A stretch of 64,000 nt of DNA, taken from the NCBI GenBank assembly GCA_019746975.1, contig JAIERK010000158.1:1-64000 (forward strand). The letters run 5' to 3'. The stretch is from Candidatus Obscuribacterales bacterium (lineage in GTDB: Bacteria; Cyanobacteriota; Vampirovibrionia; Obscuribacterales; Obscuribacteraceae). The translations under genes were made by a program, and so were the position numbers. This document shows, piece by piece, positions 61,574-64,000 of the stretch. Positions within the stretch are counted from its first letter, which is position 1. Every line of letters starts with the position of its first letter. Under the pieces are notes generated by a model, which was not told the DNA's origin, did no database searches, and was given only the letters and a program-made list of their open reading frames with translations.

Positions 61574-62092
61574 TTAGCTGAAGAGGTTGGCATCGCGAGC
61601 GGATGCAACGAGCCAGTTGATACAACCGGGTGTTGCCAATCCACCGGTGACACCGGCAGCTCCGAAGAGCACTTTCTTCATAGCGTCATGTGAACCTGCA
61701 GCCATGTGCATGAAGCCCATGATCATCGTGGGGCCACCCCAGGCGATACCAAGGATTTCCATCCCGTTAGCGATGATGTTGAGCAAAGCTTCCAGGTTAG
61801 CCAGGTTATTGACGCGAACTGTACCGGACGTGTTGACGCCCATGATCGATGTGGCATCTTGACCTTGAGGACCGATGGTACCATTGGTGGCGCCTTGTAG
61901 AATCGGCGCATTACCTTGAGTAATCTGCTCGGTCTGTGTACCGGTATTGAAGTAAGTATTGTTCATACCCATCTGGTTGCCTTCGACCGCTTGAGACGAG
62001 AAGGCGTCACCAAAAGACTGTGCGAATGCAGGCGTGCTCAGGCCTACAAGAAGAGCTGCAGCGATAGTAATTCGCGAAAAAGCTTTATGCAT
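61574..62092 (-). CDS. Small secreted protein resembling VirB2/TrbC pilins
   Basis: 172 residues. Signal peptide MHKAFSRITIAAALLVGLST ending AFAQ is followed by ~70 polar, Gln/Asn/Gly-rich residues, then two hydrophobic segments (ALLNIIANGMEILGIAWGG; MKKVLFGAAGVTGGLATPG) joined by a short SHDAMKK loop. That two-helix hairpin with a short charged loop is the VirB2/TrbC type IV secretion pilin shape. A GGAGGT ribosome binding site precedes ATG 62092 by 8 bases, a TTGACT-17-TAATCT promoter lies upstream, and a strong terminator follows, so this looks like a well-expressed single-gene unit. No other type IV secretion gene is in the window. Confidence 0.7.
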   Translation of the reverse strand: MHKAFSRITIAAALLVGLSTPAFAQSFGDAFSSQAVEGNQMGMNNTYFNTGTQTEQITQGNAPILQGATNGTIGPQGQDATSIMGVNTSGTVRVNNLANLEALLNIIANGMEILGIAWGGPTMIMGFMHMAAGSHDAMKKVLFGAAGVTGGLATPGCINWLVASARDANLFS

Positions 62093-62482
62093 AGAGTGGA
62101 ACCTCCGGCAGTGGCGTGGCAAAAATTGGTTAGTAAGAAGTTGGAAAAAAGAATCAAAGAAAAATTGAATCGGTATATAGATTAGGTCCTACAGGAAATG
62201 AAGTCAAGCACAAAAGTGTATTCCGGACTACATTTTTACCGGTTCTTGACCACCCATCAATTAAATCTCTATGCATATGAAGACTGGCTCCCAAACTATC
62301 ATTTCACTGGGTGGGTTCAGCCCGCCAATATCAACATCTGAGAGCCATTGCGATTCCGCTTGTAGAAGCGCAACTGTACAGACGATCGAGATAAGCTAAC
62401 GGCAAGGATTCTGCCAATGTCCGATTTCGACACGAAAAGAGTGCCACCACGACGAGCGCTGTCTTATAAAAAATCGTCAAAA
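62093..62482. other. Intergenic region containing the VirB2-like gene promoter
   Basis: About 390 bp. Apart from the promoter at 62179-62207 I see no gene or RNA. The part 62210-62480 may hold the 3' untranslated region of the next minus-strand gene. Confidence 0.4.
62179..62207 (-). promoter_or_regulatory. Sigma-70 type promoter of the VirB2-like gene
   Basis: On the minus strand TTGACT (62202-62207) and TAATCT (62179-62184) are 17 bases apart. It predicts a leader of about 80 bases. Confidence 0.65.
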
Positions 62483-64000
62483 TCAGTTGGAGTAAACCAA
62501 AATTTGGAATTGCTGCATCATCGACTCTGCGTTCAAAACGAGCTCTGAAGCCAAATGTGGATTGAACAAGGAAATCATTCCAGAGTCTGAATCAAAAGAC
62601 GTTATCGCGAACGTGTGGTTTAAAGCCGCATCTGGACAGTCTTTTGTAATTGAAGGGAAGCGACATACAAGCATTGGCTTGTTAGACAACCAGTTATTTT
62701 TGAGAAGTTTTTCTATCTCATCGGGGGAACCATTCAGTTCTCTGGAAGAAATCGGTTGGGAACAAAACAGCATACATATCTGCTCGATCGAATCAATTAG
62801 AACGCGCTCGTCCTTCGGAATGAGTTGCTGCCTAGCGCGCTTCTGCTCGACATACTGGTTGAATGCTTTAGCCAGAAGCAGAGTCCAAATACCGAAGCGA
62901 TCGTTGGACCCATATTCCTGAATCTCTTTGTGAGTTGGTGAAATGATTCGCACAGGAAGGTGAGGATCGCTTGGGAAGGTAAGCACAAACGCACCATTGT
63001 CGGACTTGCGGATCATCTTAAGAACAAGCTGTGGATCATGAGCAATAACTGCCGCCACAACAGCCAAAAAGCTCTGATTCAATGCAGGACAATTCTTAAG
63101 CGCAGCAGGCACGATACTTGCGCGAATGTTACCCTTATCGCCAAAGAGATCGGGTTGATGCGCATCGAGCTCGTAATGAGCCCAGCTCTTGTCAGAAGAT
63201 TCATCGAGCGATCGAACCTGCTTGTACAGATCGCACAACATAAGTCGAACACACTGACGCGATGGCTGCCAACCAATGTTGTAACCATAGGCACGCATCA
63301 GGGCCAGCTCTTCCAGGCGATCAAGAAGCATCTCGAGTGCAGTTCGCAACCGTGTTGGAAGATTCAGGCGACGCATAGAATGAGATAGCTGGTCGAGATT
63401 TACCAACCCGCTCCTAACCGGATCTGCGAATTCGACAATCGATTCGACTTGGGCAAGGAGTGTTTCGTTGATGTCATTGACGCAATGCTTTTCGGTCGCG
63501 GTGAAGTCCAAGATCTCTTGCAGACTAAGTCCTTGTGAAGCTTGACCATAGGTACCGCGCTTTGCCCACTCGATACGTTTGAAGTGAGTCCTGAGTGAGC
63601 GCACCAGGTCCTTATCTTTCGGCTCGCATTTCTCCAGTGCTTCCTCAATCTCTGCCAGACTCAAGCGCTCGTCGTGATTCACATCCACAAGCGCGAAGAC
63701 ATCCATCAGAGTGCGCATCTTTTCCTCGCGCGAACGGTTTTCTTTGCGTGCAGAGTAAATGCCATCAATCGAGATAATCAAAATCGAACCATCGCAGTCT
63801 TCAATTTGCAATCTGCTTTCATCGACAACTATGCTGACCACACATTCGCCACCATCACTAGAGCGAAACAGACCGTCGGTATCAACACGTGACCACCCTA
63901 CCCCGTTCTGATCGAGGAACCAGGTGACCTCACCGACACCATCACGCTTCCAAAACTGAGTCTCGGTATTTGTGAGTGGCTTTTGCTCAGTTAGACTGGC
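62483..64000 (-). CDS. Partial EF-hand protein with calpain-like cysteine-protease fold
   Basis: The frame is open at the window's right edge, so the N-terminus is missing; the GTG at 63841 is internal. Visible parts: a Trp-rich segment (QFWKRDGVGEVTWFLDQNGV, near 63960-63890), an EF-hand loop DVNHDERLSLAE (DxNxDxxLxxxE, calcium ligands present), helices, and a C-terminal part resembling calpain-type proteases: AVVAAVIAHDPQLVLKMIRK, GAFVLTFPSDPHLPVRI, then NHTFAITSFDSDSGMISLFN with the expected His and Asn. The catalytic Cys position appears altered (SIVPAALKNCPALNQSFLAV), so activity is doubtful. Probably calcium-responsive. Localisation is unknown without the N-terminus. Confidence 0.72.
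   Translation of the reverse strand, partial: ASLTEQKPLTNTETQFWKRDGVGEVTWFLDQNGVGWSRVDTDGLFRSSDGGECVVSIVVDESRLQIEDCDGSILIISIDGIYSARKENRSREEKMRTLMDVFALVDVNHDERLSLAEIEEALEKCEPKDKDLVRSLRTHFKRIEWAKRGTYGQASQGLSLQEILDFTATEKHCVNDINETLLAQVESIVEFADPVRSGLVNLDQLSHSMRRLNLPTRLRTALEMLLDRLEELALMRAYGYNIGWQPSRQCVRLMLCDLYKQVRSLDESSDKSWAHYELDAHQPDLFGDKGNIRASIVPAALKNCPALNQSFLAVVAAVIAHDPQLVLKMIRKSDNGAFVLTFPSDPHLPVRIISPTHKEIQEYGSNDRFGIWTLLLAKAFNQYVEQKRARQQLIPKDERVLIDSIEQICMLFCSQPISSRELNGSPDEIEKLLKNNWLSNKPMLVCRFPSITKDCPDAALNHTFAITSFDSDSGMISLFNPHLASELVLNAESMMQQFQILVYSN

Overview
This 64 kb window is bacterial chromosome with genes on both strands and no phage, insertion sequence or CRISPR array that I can recognise. 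It combines housekeeping genes (hemL, lepA, a metH/metF-type fusion, tyrS, leuS, ftsH, tilS, pyrE, trhO, larE/larB) with many large lineage-specific proteins: TPR and Sel1 repeat proteins, Ser/Thr kinases fused to repeat domains, secreted metzincin-type proteases, a tandem retropepsin-like protein and an EF-hand/calpain-like protein. Starts at TTG and GTG are common. The gene mix resembles Obscuribacterales/Melainabacteria (non-photosynthetic relatives of Cyanobacteria). That is inference from gene content, not a placement.

Layout. 1-6 kb: a partial low-complexity protein with an IPT/TIG-like domain, hemL, then a two-gene operon (small membrane protein plus a GspE-N-like repeat protein) and a TetR regulator; the operon and the regulator share a 23-bp promoter/operator element. 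6-11 kb: a doubly truncated D-cysteine desulfhydrase-like remnant, then sugar and envelope genes (SDR epimerase, DegT aminotransferase, GT2, ATP-grasp). 11.0-14.8 kb: a rearrangement scar where two gene 5' ends face each other, next to a minus-strand operon of a SUFU-like protein, an unknown protein and an RDD-TPR membrane protein. 15-24 kb: CPBP protease, tandem retropepsin-like protein, lepA, homocysteine methyltransferase/MTHFR fusion and a TPR protein. 24-30 kb: LRV-like repeat protein plus LRR kinase, tyrS and a proline-rich protein. 30-38 kb: leuS, a rhomboid-like pseudoprotease, a CapD/FlaA1-type dehydratase, and larE-larB for the nickel-pincer cofactor.

38-50 kb: a frameshifted TPR pseudogene, ftsH, tilS, a TonB-C-like secreted protein, a CAU tRNA that resembles tRNA-Ile2 (the TilS substrate), a class I amidotransferase, pyrE with an insertion, an array of degenerate ~56-bp repeats, trhO, and a Sel1-repeat kinase. 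50-64 kb: two TPR-metzincin proteases, a TPR lipoprotein-like protein, an exonuclease-WYL fusion, a Het-C-like secreted protein, a GT87 mannosyltransferase-like protein that overlaps a decayed ThiF homologue, a small VirB2/TrbC-like secreted protein with a complete expression unit, and a partial EF-hand/calpain-like gene running off the right edge.

Themes. Signalling: two receptor-like kinases and a TetR circuit. Envelope and secretion: sugar-nucleotide enzymes, several signal-peptide proteins and proteases. tRNA biology: TilS, a CAU tRNA, TrhO, LeuRS, TyrRS and LepA. Gene decay is visible at five loci: the desulfhydrase remnant, the two truncated genes at the 11.2 kb scar, the TPR pseudogene and ThiF.
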